DNA from: Sphaerolaimus hirsutus | Lineage: Eukaryota; Nematoda; Chromadorea; Monhysterida; Sphaerolaimidae | DNA length: 64,000 bases | Assembly: GCA_964036195.1 (NCBI GenBank) | Contig: OZ038457.1 | Coordinates: 2,021,180-2,085,179, forward strand | Reading direction: 5' to 3' | In this document: positions 44,746 to 58,100 of the stretch, piece by piece | Layout: each line of letters starts with the position of its first letter | How positions within the stretch are numbered: position 1 is the stretch's first letter | Program-made: the position numbers and the translations under genes | Notes under the pieces: model-generated | What the model was told of the DNA's origin: nothing | Database searches by the model: none | The model's input: the letters and a program-made list of their open reading frames with translations, nothing else

Positions 44746-45262
44746 GAGTGCCAATAACAGCCACTTCACATCACACAGTGCCGTAAGAATTTTTATGTAA
44801 AACACAGATGATGGGTGAGTACAATAGTGTATAGTCGGCAGACAATACACCTTACAATGAAATCTACCATATCCCATCTGAATAAACGAATAAACAGTTA
44901 AAAAATTCTGATCACATCACATAGGGAGAATTTGGTGCACAATTTTTCACGTGACTTTATTCATCAAAATATGGTATCATTCATCGTATAGTGTTTTGAC
45001 CATCGAGTATATGGAAAATATTTAGCAGCATACATAAATAACATAAGCTGGCTGAACAAATAATTTGAATTGAATCAAGCAGCAATTTTTTCAAGCAGCC
45101 TGATTAATTGCCAACCTGTCAAAAAGAGAACCACATTGAATCAGGGGCGAAATTTCATCAGGGGATAACAACAAGGAAAATTGTAAGTGAGCAAAACTCA
45201 CATCACTTCTACTTTTACTTATCATTTTACTTACCACTTTTCATTGTCACTTTCCACTTGTG

Positions 45263-45978
45263 GAATTCTTGATGAAATGCATAGAGATGCCCAAAAATAT
45301 TAATCAAGGTGACAATTAATTATCGCCCTGCAGTACAAGAGCAGAAGAGCATACACAAAACAGGTGAAAATGACCACTAAATAGTCTGATTATCAAAATT
45401 AAGAAAGCATGCGAATCGAAGCTGAAACGAACACCAAAATTACAACATCGACATTTTTTCATTAAAATTTAAATGTGAACCCCGTCCCGATTAGGTTCAA
45501 ATGACAATTTAGGTCGAACATTTTTGTCAACATGTAATTGGTAAAAAATCTGTCAACACAGTGGGACCAATACATTTGAACCCAAATTGAGATGGAACGC
45601 AATGGGCCACTGTGAAAGCAGACGAAATGGACCGTGACCAAATAATTCTGACTGAATTATTGGCGCTACACAAACTGCAGTTGACGAAGGTTCAGCGACA
45701 TATGTCGCAAAATTGCAAAAAAAAACCTGTGTGTAAATTTAGGAAGGATCTGAATCTACTAAAATGTGAATTAACATAGAAACTAGTTGTCACCCGGCGT
45801 CAAGCAGTGTGCGTAGCACCTTCGCAAACTGAAGGGGCGTTCAGTTTTGTGACAATTTTTTTTCAACCATCTTTTTGTGTTGAAAATCAAATGAAAGATC
45901 AAATAACAATCGATCGAGGTGTAACACACGTCAAATCTTCCATTATCATCACAAAAAGACGGTTGAAAACCATCGTCC
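45263..45978. other. 3' flank of PDZD8-like gene
   Basis: No AATAAA was seen near the stop codon. No other gene recognised. Confidence 0.35.
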
Positions 45979-46185
45979 TCACTTAGACTCCGCCTTCCCC
46001 CCACCCTCAGCACTCGCGTGCACACACGCGCCTCCAGCGTGCACACTCGCATTATCAGCGTTCTCAGCCGACCCGGCGTCGTCGGTGAGCTCGATGCCGG
46101 GCTTGCCGTCGGCCGACGAGTTGTCCTCCTCGTCGTTGCACTGCTGCAGACCGGAGCAATAGTGCAGCATTAGAACGGCTAAAGC
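45979..46185 (-). CDS. PDZD8: PDZD8 last exon: coiled-coil end, acidic tail, stop
   Basis: Acceptor AATCGCAG. Reads ALAVLMLHYCSGLQQCNDEE, then a Gly/Ala/Asp tail ending GGKAESK and TGA. Confidence 0.88.
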   Translation of the reverse strand, partial: ALAVLMLHYCSGLQQCNDEEDNSSADGKPGIELTDDAGSAENADNASVHAGGACVHASAEGGGKAESK

Positions 46186-49100
46186 CTGCGATTTCGGGGG
46201 TTTGGTATTCGAGATTTATGTATTTTTGTGGAAGTTTGGTTTGGAGTGATTCGATAATTTTAATATTTTCAAAAATATTTTTTGACTCGATGAGAAAATA
46301 TTTCTGTCGGATTCCGGCTGCTTGAATTATTAGATTGCAGTTAGGGTAGTGATCCGATGGCGCCATTTTATTGTAGCAAACGGGCCCACCACACCACGGC
46401 GCACTGGCGCTTGGCGCCATTTTTCCTGGCGCGGCGCCCTTTCAAAATGATGTTAAATCATCGGTAACATTAGTAATGAAACAGTGCCAATTATTTACCC
46501 CCGGGGCCCGTGCGCCGTTTCCATCAAAAAATTATCAGTAAATCAGTGCAAACCCCCCACCCCACAAAAAAAAAGTCTGCACACGCACACAAAACCCCAA
46601 CCTGCAGCCTGTCATCGCAGTGATCGAACTCCGTCTTGGCGTCCACATCTTTGGGTGCAGCGCGCACACGATTCATGGCTTCGAGGCGGGCGCCCGCAGC
46701 GCTGTCCATTTCACGTTGTAGAGAGTCGATCTGGGGTTATGTGGGGTGTGTTGGAGGAGTTTTAGAGTGACGGTTCAATACCATATTCTCTGTGAATAAA
46801 TTTACTTTTAGTTTTGTTTTTCTCAGAATTTTTATACAAAGTGTGTCAAATCACATCGTAAATAAATACATAATTTCATTTTACCTGGACAAATTAAGAT
46901 ACGAATCAAATTATTATACACCCTAAAATGAAAATAACAATTTACAACTGATACCTCCACCCCCTAAACAAAAAACCCCACCCCCAGCAAAAAAAAGAAA
47001 AGAAAAAAAACCTGTTCATTAATCTTCACTTTCCTCTCAGCCAGTGCCAAGTCCACAAACAACTCCTTGCCCAAATTCTTGGCAGAATTGATCACGTGCT
47101 CGTTGTACGTGCCGCCCGACGTGTACAACATGGTGGCCGGGTAGGCCGACCCGCCGCCCGACTCGCCCGACACCTTTCTTTTGCCCGACATAGAATTGAC
47201 CGCTGCTATCTGAAGGGTTTTGGGGTGGGTGAGTTTTGATTGGTTTTGGAAAGGGTTTTTATTCTTTCTCTCGAAAAACGAAGGAACTGTGCCGTAGTCA
47301 ATGGCGCTGCGTAAAGTGTCATGTTAAGTGTTCAGATGAACCCATGTCACGTACCAAGCCGTACATAATGTAAAGTTCCCGAAAATGAAAATTTTACATG
47401 CCACTTAAAATTCGAAAATTGTGTGACAATTTACGTTTCACATGACACTTTACTGTGCGCAGATATGTCTCCCGTGAAATTGAGAAATCGTAAAAGAATG
47501 GTTGCCGCTGTGATTTTGCTGCATTGCGTAAGCCCCGCCCCCATTGGTGTGCGAAGTTTTACGCAAATTTTGAAAGACTTCACCCCACACAGAGCACAGT
47601 GCCTTCAGCGGGGGCCAATTGCACATTTTTACCGTCGAACATACCGTGAAAAGCTGGTACACATCACCTGTTTGTCACAACTAGGGTTCAAACGGAATCC
47701 CTATCCCGAATCCCGAAAATATTCGGGTTTTTACAGTCCCGATCCCGAAAAGTAAATTCAGCTTGAACCCTAAAAATCTGATGCCACCAAATGATTTATG
47801 CAGCGTGGAATTGGTACCAGGTGCAAAATGTTATACGGTGTAATATGGGAGCCATTAGAAGATCAAAAAAATAAGATCACCTGAAAGTGAAATCGAATCC
47901 CGTAATCTCCAAAAATAAAAGGCAAGCTGTGGAAAGCAAATAATTATTTAAAACCGGTTTTTACCATTAAGTCACCACAGTTTATTAGATATTGAATGTA
48001 ACCTGGATTTATCGCATATAATTGGCTTTTTAATGATTACAAGCTTTAAATACTGTGTAAACAGGGTGGGTGGTCATTAAGTGAGGTTCCCAGCTCTGAA
48101 CTCAAGTGTCAAATGTCATGTAAAGTGTCAATCAAAACAGAAAAGAAAATATGAACTTTGTATGGTAATTGACATTTTACATGTTATTTGACACTTGACA
48201 TTACACTTGGGAGTTGGGACTGGCACCAGGGTTTTGACGTCACGGCCTCAAAACATTATCCTACTATTTATGCTCGTATTTACCTTTGCCTTTAAAATAT
48301 TGGTTTTATCAAATCATATCTGGCAGAAAAACATTCCCAACACAAAAGTGCCATTTTGAGCGGTTTAGTAGAAAAAATGTAACAACGTGAACGACCACAC
48401 GCTGAGCTTCGTCTACACTTGGTTACGCACACTAGTTGACAGTCGATAAGCTGTCAACTGAAAAAATCCGGATTACATACATTCAGTTAACGGAAACGCC
48501 TAATTTTTTCTGTCAACTAAAGTCGACGGTGGCAAGAAATCCTGCACGATTACTTATTAAAAACGTCAAAAACTGATTTTTCACACGAGCGATGAGCGGA
48601 CAGTCAACTAGCGTGCGTACTCCACTGAACGAATTCACCCGATACCAGTTTACACAGTGTCGAAACGAGACATGACGAAAAGAAACGAGACAAACCTCAT
48701 CATCATCGTTGCCAGAGCCGACATGGAAACCGACCGATCCAACGGAAGGTCGCTCCTCCGAGAATTTATGCAAAGCCTCTGCGCAGGTTGAGCCTACAGT
48801 GAACAGATTCAATTTGTAGGTGCACCAGGTAGGGTTCGAACGGGATTGACTTTTCGGGATCGGGATTCACTTTTAGAGATTTCGGGATCGGGATTGGGGG
48901 ATCGGGATTGGTATTTTGAGATTTCGGGATCGGGATCGGGATTGGCCGGGATTGGGGTCACGGGATCGGGATTGGCATTTTTTCGGGATCGGGATTGGGG
49001 TCTAGGGATAGAGATTTTCGTCACTGCTCTGGCATTCACAGTTGTTCATAAAGGTCTCAAAACACTGTTGGATGCCAGAAAAGTGACATCAAATGGACGC

Positions 49101-52100
49101 TGGGGGTTTGCGTTCACATTTTTGCACGCAAAAATGTCATTTTTTCACTTTTTATAATTTCCACTTTTTTTCCGGGATCGGGATCCCGGACTTGGAAGAT
49201 TCTCGGGATCGGGATTTGAAAGTTTTAAGGATAGGGATCGTGATTGGTATTTTTGGATTTCGGGATCGGGATTGGGGTTTCGGGATCGGGACTGCTAAAT
49301 CCCGAAATTTCACGAGATCCGGGATCGGGATCGGGATCCCGTTTGAACCCTAGCAACAGGCTCGCTGTGCACGTAATTCATTTTTGGGATGAAGCCAGGG
49401 TTTTTGGATTCAATTAGAACGTGAGGCGTACGTAAGACACTGGGTATACTCGACGCTATGCGTTTTTTGAAGGAAACACTCCACCATGACGTCATTATTA
49501 ATAAATAAAGAATAATTCCAGCAAAAAATGAAAACATGACGGGAAAAACATTCCTCGTTTGCACTCGACTCCGCCTTTTTCTTTAAAAAAATATTTTTCT
49601 TTTTGTGAAAGTGCATACATAAGTATCGAGGGTGTAGCGGCCGTAATGAAAACCCGGCCGTAATGAAAGCCTGGCCGTAATGTATGCCTACCCGGCCGTA
49701 TTGAAAGCCTGGCCGTAATGTAGGGGATGCTACATTACGGCCGGGCAACATTACGGCCGGTTTTACATTACGACCGGGTCCTAGAGGAGGGGGGAGGGGA
49801 GTAGATTTCGTGTGACGTTGATTCGTGTACATCAGGGACGTATCCAGGATTTTTGAGCGGGGGGGGGGGCTGTTTGTTTACGGGGCCTCGCGAACGGGGG
49901 GGGGGGGGCTCAGCCCCCCCCCCCTAAAATTTCCCCTACGGGGTGATAGAATGGCGCAATGGCGCTGGCGCCATTCGTAGGCGCCGCGCCATGGCGCCAT
50001 TGGCGTTGGCGCTAGCACCAAAAAGTGCCGTGCTGTAGGTAAATATGCATAAATTACACAGCGACGGGCAGAAAATTAGGTATTGTGAGCAGGGACGTAT
50101 CCAGGATTTTGGAGCGGGTGGGGGGCTGCTTGTTTACGGAGGCCGGCGAACGGGGGGGCTAAAATTTTATTGACATAGAGACGGAATGGCGTTTTGGCGG
50201 TAGCGCCATTCATAGGCGCCACGCCATGGCGCCATTGGCGTTGGCGTTGGCGCTGGCGCTGCGCTGAGAACCCTTGTATATGTAAACACCTTCCCGATCA
50301 AGTCCGGCCGCCTATTTTTTTTTCACTTCGCAGGCCATATCTCCGGTTGCGGGAGGGGTGGAAAACTAAAACTTGGGTGGTATATAGGCGCAACCCCCCA
50401 CTACCCCGCATGAATAAATGGGGCAGCGACGACTCACTATAGAAGGGGTCGTTATATACCTGAAAAAAATTTGCAGCGTTTTCACTGTCCTGCACAGGTC
50501 CGGCCCCCAGTTGATTTCTTACACTGCGGGTCCCGTATCTCCAGCTGTGGGAGGGGTATAGATCTAAAAATTTTGGGGATGTGTTGCCAACACCCCTCCC
50601 CTACTATACACTGGCCAGGCTGTTTTTGGCAACTCACCACAGTGTGGGGTGCAAAGTTTAAAATTTATTAAAGTGTTACTGTCCCACACAAGTCCAGCAT
50701 CCAATTGAATTTCAAAAAATGGACACTTTTGTGTTGTTTAACACTAATGTGGTTGACAATGTGAAATAAGCATGAAATATCCTCTAAAAAATATCTTATC
50801 CGACCTAAAACTGGCCACCACATGAACCCCTTCCCCCAAGTGGGTGACAAAAAAATCACTTTTTACAACTTTTTTATTAGACACTTGAACGGCTGGTTTA
50901 CAATAATTTATAGGGGAGGGGTAAAGGTCTCAAGTTGTGTAAAAAATCTTACCTCAAAAATGCCTTCATAAGAAAATTTGCTGGGGGTGAATTTCAAATT
51001 GTAAAAATGACATCATTGCAGGAACAAAAATAGGCAAAATTCACAATTTTAAATTTACCCCCAGCAAATTTTCTTATGAAGGCATTTTTGAGGTAAGGTT
51101 TTTTACACAATTTGAAACCTTTAACCCTCCTCTATAAATCATTGTAAACCAGCAGTTCAAGTGTCTGATGAAAAAGTTGTAAAAATTGATTTTTTTGTCA
51201 CCCACTTGGGGGGAGGGGTTCATATGGTGTGCAGTTTTGGGTCGGATAAGATATTTTTAGAGGATATTTCATGCTTATTTCACATTGTCAACCACATTAG
51301 TGTTAAAACAACACAAAAGTGTCCATTTTTTGAAATTCAAGTGGATGCTGTACTTGTGTGGGACAGTAACATTTTAATCAATTTTCAACTTTGCACCCCA
51401 CACTGTGGTGAGTTGCCAAAGACCGCCTGGCCAGTGTACAGTAGGGGAGGGGTGTTGGCGACACATCCCCAAAATTTCAGATTTATACCCCTCCCACAGG
51501 TAGAGGTACGGCACCCGCAGTGAAAGAAATCAGTGGGGGCCGGACCTGTGTGGGACACTAAAAAAGCTGCAAATTTTTTTTGCACTCGGCGACCCACCCT
51601 GTAGGGGGTCGCCGCGACCCCTTCAATTCATGCGAAGTAGAGGGGGGTTGCGCCAATATCTACCCCAAGTTTCAGCTTCTGGCGCGTCCTAGAACAGGAG
51701 ATAGGACGTCAGAAGTAAAATAAAAAATGGGGGGCCGGACTTGATCGGGAAGGTGTTTATGTAAAAAGGCATACATATAGTGCGGCAGGCACAAAATGCA
51801 GTCATATAATGGTAATTTGGGGCCGCAGCAACCGATTTGCTGATAATATTTGATCTCTAATGGAATATGCGCGCTTGCGCGCAAAAAGTTTTTACACACA
51901 CCTCGAAAATTCATACCGTAAGTCGCATTTTCCGGTACATTTGAATGTCTCGCCCGGGAACGGTGGGGAGCTGCAGCCCCCCCAGATACGTCCTTGGTGT
52001 ACATCAGCCCCCCCCCCCCCCCGCAGACAGCCGAATGTGCGCTCCCCGACATGCTTTCATCTGCACCGCCCAGCGCACGACGACAAATGATAGCATGATT

Positions 52101-55100
52101 TTTCGTTTTGAGCTAAGTCCGGCGACCGTTTGCAGATGCAGGGGCCGTTTTCCTCATTTCCATCAGTTTATAAATAATTGTGTGTGTGTGTCATTAGCTC
52201 AAAACGAAAAATCATGCTATCATTTTTCGTCGTGCGCTGGGCTGTGCAGATGAAAGCATGTCGGGAAGGGCACATTCGGCTGTCTGCGGGGGGGGGGGGG
52301 GCGGGTGATGTACACGAATCAACGTCACACGAAATCTACTCCCCTCCCCCCTCCTCTAGTACCCGGTCGTAATGTAAAACCGGCCGTAATGTTGCCCGGC
52401 CGTAATGTAGCATCCCCTACATTACGGCCAGGCTTTCAATACGGCCGGGTAGGCATACATTACGGCCAGGCTTTTATTACGGCCGGGTTTTCATTACGGC
52501 GAGGCCCCCGTCATAAGTATCCAACTCGCGCTTTATCGACCAAGACATAAATAATTTTGGGCGCATACTTTGCGGTCCGCCGAGTATACACAAGTAAGAG
52601 CGAAGATATTGCGCAAAATACGCGCATCTGGACCAAATGTGGGGGTCGGGGCCGAAATTGAGACTGTTTAAATATTATGGGCAGTAATCACTACTCAGGG
52701 CTCGATGGCATTTCTTTAATGATTGTGTCATATCGAGCGAAAATTGGGAAAAAATTAGCTGCGATTTTCAAATAAACAAAAACAAAAACGAACAGCGTCT
52801 GGCCTAAATCAGCATACCCCTAATAAAATGCCCCTGAAACTGACATTTCTGGGTTCAAATCCGCCAGAAGTAAATAAAGTTGTAAGTGGAGTATCCGACA
52901 AGTGACAAGTAATCTTATAAATGACAAGTATTCTATTGTTTTGGCTATAAATTTACTTGTTACTTACCATTTTCCATATCACTTCTGGCCGAAATTGCAA
53001 CAGCTCAAACCGCTCAACCAAATGCAAAACATAACCAAACTCACCCAAAGTGGCATCATCTAATCCATCACCGGTAAAGCGTCGGTTCAATTCGCTGCCG
53101 CACTCGCTGAGCGGCCGCGGCATGCGCGGCGCTACCGGAGCAGTACCGGAAGTCGCCTGTTGTTGCGGTGCGGTACCGCTACCGCGATAGCGCTTGCGTA
53201 GGCCCGCCTGTATGATGTGTAGATTTGGGCGTTGAGATTTTCCAGAGAAAAATTTTACAAGAACAAACTGTCTAACTAAAAAAAACTACAAAATAAATCC
53301 GAAAACCTTCCCACAAACCTGAATCTTATCACTCAATTTCTGCTGCAACCTCCAAGCGGCGCGCTGCCTGTGCTGCCCCACCGGATCGGCCACGGCATTT
53401 TCCGACTGCGCGAGCTCGCTGTTCGCGTCCGCCGCCGTGTTCAACGTGGACGTGGAGCTCGCGCGCGATACGGATGGAGACCGCTGCGAGTTGGGGTGTT
53501 TTTTGAAGAATTGTGTTGGTGTTTTTTTGTGTTTTTTCTTCTCAAACGACTTTTTGAATTTCGAAGTTTCCAAAGATTGTTTTCGAATTTTCGATTCCCT
53601 TTTGATGAAAAACACGCTAAACTGGACAAAACTTCCAAAAAACTGTTTTTGCTTTGTTATCCAATGATGTAAGAGCATGCATTGGGAGCAGATTAGATGC
53701 ATACTGGGAATTTACATGCACAGAGAGTCCCTCTATTCACGGGCAAAAAAAACCGGACTTACCCTGTCGGCGGCGCAAGCTTGTGAAGTTGCCCGAGATT
53801 GGCACTTTGAATGGGCCACCAGCGCGCACCGGGTGCACTGAAAACCTTTTTTGAGCCAAATTTTTCCTCGACATACGTCACACACTGCCGCCTGGTTGAA
53901 TTGCCTTCAAGTGAAAATTGATTTTTGTAGTTGTTTGATGAAATGTAAGTTGACACACTAGTTTTCACCGTGACTTGTGTGAAAACTGAAATGGCCACGT
54001 GGCGACATCCAGCCTACTCTTTTTGTACGCTATGTGTGTTTTAGTTTTTAAAGTTTCAAATGTTAACTTTCATCAATTTAAATTCCAATTTAAATTAGAC
54101 AAAATCATTCAACCGTGTTCATTAATTCGCATTTGAAAAATTTCAGTTTTCACACGAAATCACGGTGAAAACCTGTGTGTGTAGGCACAATAACGCAAGG
54201 ACGTATCAAAGGGGAGGGGGGCTGCAGTTGACACACAGTTGACATTGTCAACTGGCGTGCGTGGGGGCAAACCAAAAATATTAACCTGGCGACCCAATGG
54301 TGCTGTCCGCGCATCGAAGCGGCAGCGTCTGAAGCCATCGCGGATAGAAGCGCCGTGGAATCGACGTGCACGAATTGGCCATCGTCCAATGAATCACATG
54401 TCTAGGGGGATTGTGTGGGATGGAAAAATGATGCTTATTGATGGCTGAAACGGGGGTGCACTGATACGCTCACGTGCCCGATACGCACATATGCCCGTTT
54501 TTTTTACTTGACACTTTTTCAAGTGATTTTCAGATATGAGTAAAGTGAAAAAAAGTTGCGCAATGACATTAGTAGACTTTTTTTCACTTCACTCATATCT
54601 GAAAATCACTTGAAAATGTGTCAGATGAAAAACAGTGAAAAATGGCTATTTTTCACTGTTTTTTTTTCACTTGACACATTTTCAAGTGATTTTCAGATAT
54701 GAGTGAAGTGAAAAAAGTTCACTAATGTCATTGCGCAACTTTTGTTCACTTTACTCATATCTGAAAATCACTTGAAAAAGTGTCAAGTGAAAAAAACGGG
54801 CATATGTGCGTATCGGGCACGTGTGCGTATCAGGCCTGCCCCGGCTGAAACAGGGTTGAAACAGTATTAGGTTTTGACATGCGATTTTTGATTATCGATA
54901 ACTTTTTCATAAAAAGACATTTGAGCGATAAAGAAATTCTCGAAATTCGTTTCCATTTACTTCCAAATACCAATACACCAATAATTGAACAAAAAACTTA
55001 TTATATACAAATTTCTTATAGCGTCATAGTGCCAACTTGTAATTTAGCATCATTTTCTTGGCACGGCAAACGGGCGCCCTTGAGCCAACGGAATCCAAGA

Positions 55101-58100
55101 ACGATTTCCCCATTGCAAAGACGAGCATCGAATCCAGGATGCCGCGATAACTCCGCCCAGTCGCTGAAAAACATTTATTAGACCACGTTTACACGGATTT
55201 TTTGTGACGACTCGACAACAATAAAACGTTCAATACGTTGAGTAAAACGTTCCATATTCATTAGAAAAAGTGGTCAAGTATACCTTCTATCTAGGCGAAT
55301 ATGCACGCCAAATTTCAGAATTGTGCTTGCAGCTCAAGAGTTATAACGTTTGAAAAAAGTTTGCTATTGTCTCTGGCTGTAGGAGACAGTCCGACAACTG
55401 TCCGACAACTGCAAAAGTTTCCAAACGCGTTTAACTCATGAGCTACAAGCACGATTGTGCAATTTGACATGCATATTCGCCTAGGTAAGATGTAAAATTG
55501 ACCACTTTTCCTCATAAATATGGAGCATTTTTACTCAACTTATTGAACGTTCTATTTTTGTCGAGTCGTCACAAAGAATCCGTGTAAACGGGGTCTTATT
55601 ATTTTTTAATGCAAAATAAACGTAAAAATGCAAGTGAAAGCGAATGTTTGAACCCTTTATATAAAATACTCATTTCATTAAATTCATTATGAATATTTCA
55701 GAACTTTCAAACGTTTCAAGTGCGTGCTTCGCACACAAGTTGACATCAGGTGTCAACTGGTATCGATGTCAACTCACACTTTATGACGATATACACAAAA
55801 CACAAATCAAATACACGTATAAATATCGAAAAACAAAATTGGGCACCGCGATTTCGAACAACACACGAAAACCATCGTCAACTAAAATCTGAGTTGACAT
55901 CTAAAACAGTTGACATTTCCCGCGTCGCATCACAAAACTCAATTTTTCCAAAAACAAGATGATAGATAGAATAAAATAAACACACCCGGGCAGCGATCGC
56001 GCGTCGGCGGGCGGCTGCAACACGACGGGCAGGCGGACGTAGTGCGACAGGGTGGCCGCGCAGTCGTCCAACACTTGCGCCAGCAAAATCGACGTCTGAA
56101 ATTGGCAACGTGCCATCGCGAACTGACTTTTACAAATAGTCGAAGTGTTGACAAGTTATAGTTGACAAGAAATTTTGCACCGAGTTTTCTTGTCACAACA
56201 CTTTTTGTCAATCGGCGCCATAATGGGAGACAAAACAAAAATAGCAATATACACCTGACAGTTGATACACGTAATGCGGTAGATAACGCTAAAATTAGTC
56301 TATCCACAAAACTTGTCTCAGAGCAACCAACATGCGCCAGCAAAACCGGTTCCGGTGCAGCTTGGCTCTCTGCCAACTCTTGTCCAATCAATTCCTTGGG
56401 CACCCTGGCGAACACGGCCACGTTGAGATACCGAGTGCGTTCGCTCAACGCTATCGTGTAGTGTTCGGCCCAGCGCGGTCGCTGAAAAAAAACGATAGAA
56501 AAAAAGTCGACCGTTGGCTCGGTTGGTTGGATGTTGCGCCGAGGTGACGAGGTGACGGGGTTCGATTTCTAGGAAGTATTTTTATCATTCAGGGTTAAAA
56601 CTGGGGCGGAAAGGTTGCATCGGTCTTGGATAGCGATGACCGGAAATGTTGAAAGTTTTTTAAACAAACTTTTTAGTCTACTATGTAGGTGTTCTGCATT
56701 TTTTTCAAATGCAAATTATGATGTATTTTTTGTATGTTCAGTCAATTACCTCCAATTTCTGCATTGTTTTATTTCAAAAAGGGTCCAAAAAGTTTGGGTG
56801 GCTTTGAAATATTTTTTTTAAACGGGTCGTTTAAAAATCAACTTTTTTCATCCCTCAACCCAACTAACAGAAGACATTCTGGCGCCACAAGTGTGTCTCA
56901 CAAAAACTTCATTCTGTTCGGACACGTTGGGCGTGCTCGCGGCGCCCTTGCTCATTTTGTCCAGCGCGCTGGCGGACGCGGCCGGCCTGACCGAAGCTCC
57001 GCCCACTTGCAGCGACCCGCCGCCTGATTGGTTGGTTGAGATTTGTGGTAATTTAGAGATGAATTTAGTATTTTTATATACAAAAATAAAAAATAAGTGA
57101 TATAAATGATTTTATGAATAATTTGGAGCAGTTATGTGGTGTTAAGCTGAAAAAACGCTTTTCACATCAAAACTTGCTGAAAATGTCATGTAAATAGTGT
57201 CAGATAACAATTTGAACGGACAGGTTGCAGTTAACATGGCATCTGTGTGAAGTCACCAGTGTTTGTACGAATTTTTCAAAATATGTATTCCTAAACGGAT
57301 CGTTGTCAGAATCGTTGTTTTATCAAACTGAAGCCGAAACTCATATTTGCTAGGTTTTAAGCAGACATGAAAAAATGGAAAATAACCCCCCTTTTACACA
57401 TTTTTGTCACACTTCATGAATTTTTTATTATTTATAGCTGCGCGTGGAAATACACCCAAAAATCCACCAACCAGGGTTTAGCCCACCCGAAGGGGTCCTT
57501 GTCCTGGGCGCGTCCCTGACGGACACCTCGTCGGGCTTGTCGAACATGGCGCCCGTGCCCAGCGAGACGTTCGACTCGGATTGGCTTCGCTGCCGGCTGA
57601 TGAAAGTGGACAGGGGCAGCGACCGCGTAGACTGCGGGGGGGGGGGGGGGTTAAATTGGAATGTTGACAAATCAGTCAAAAAAATCCTAAGTCAGTCATG
57701 TCACAATTTGCAAGCCAAGCGGCATGTAAACGCATATTTTGTTGTGGCGCCATTGGCACTTGGCACTGGGGGTGGGAAAAACGGCAGGGGTCTCGAATGG
57801 GGGGGGGTTATAGGGGATAACCCACTATATATTGAAAATCTATATATTGAACCCCAGCGAACCCCCACCTCCAGAAATTTTTTCAGCTATCTATACCTCC
57901 GGAGGATTTGCTATCTACCCAACCCCCGGAGGGTAAAGTAACCTTGAAAAGTGGCATAGAGCTTTTCGCGCTTGGCGCCAAAGTCCTGGCGCTTTTTACA
58001 TAACTCCACTGGTCTAGTTGCGAAAGTGTCACATTATGCAAAATTATGAGTGTCATGCATATGTAAATATGTCTGTCGTTATGGCAAATTCCTCTAAAAC

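Larger units (their letters stand above)
49445..52592. mobile_element. Outer TATACTCGGCGG-type element enclosing the palindromes
   Basis: GGTATACTCGACGC at 49443 and GGTCCGCCGAGTATAC at 52576. It matches the K-type repeat at 5385-5845 (CTCGGCGGACTGCAAAGTATG). It lies wholly in one PDZD8 intron. Confidence 0.6.

Noticed and set aside
49410..49832. 140-codon minus-strand frame also found at 52305-52550 plus
   Set aside because: The same peptide appears because the two arms are inverted copies of the GGCCGTAATG element.
52850..52872. tRNA B-box-like GGGTTCAAATCC
   Set aside because: No A box at the right distance; belongs to a family Q foldback.
55939..56448. 169-codon minus-strand frame
   Set aside because: It contains the real C2-like exon (56481-56332) but then reads through the intron. 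The next exon is in another frame and the spliced model fits the family better.
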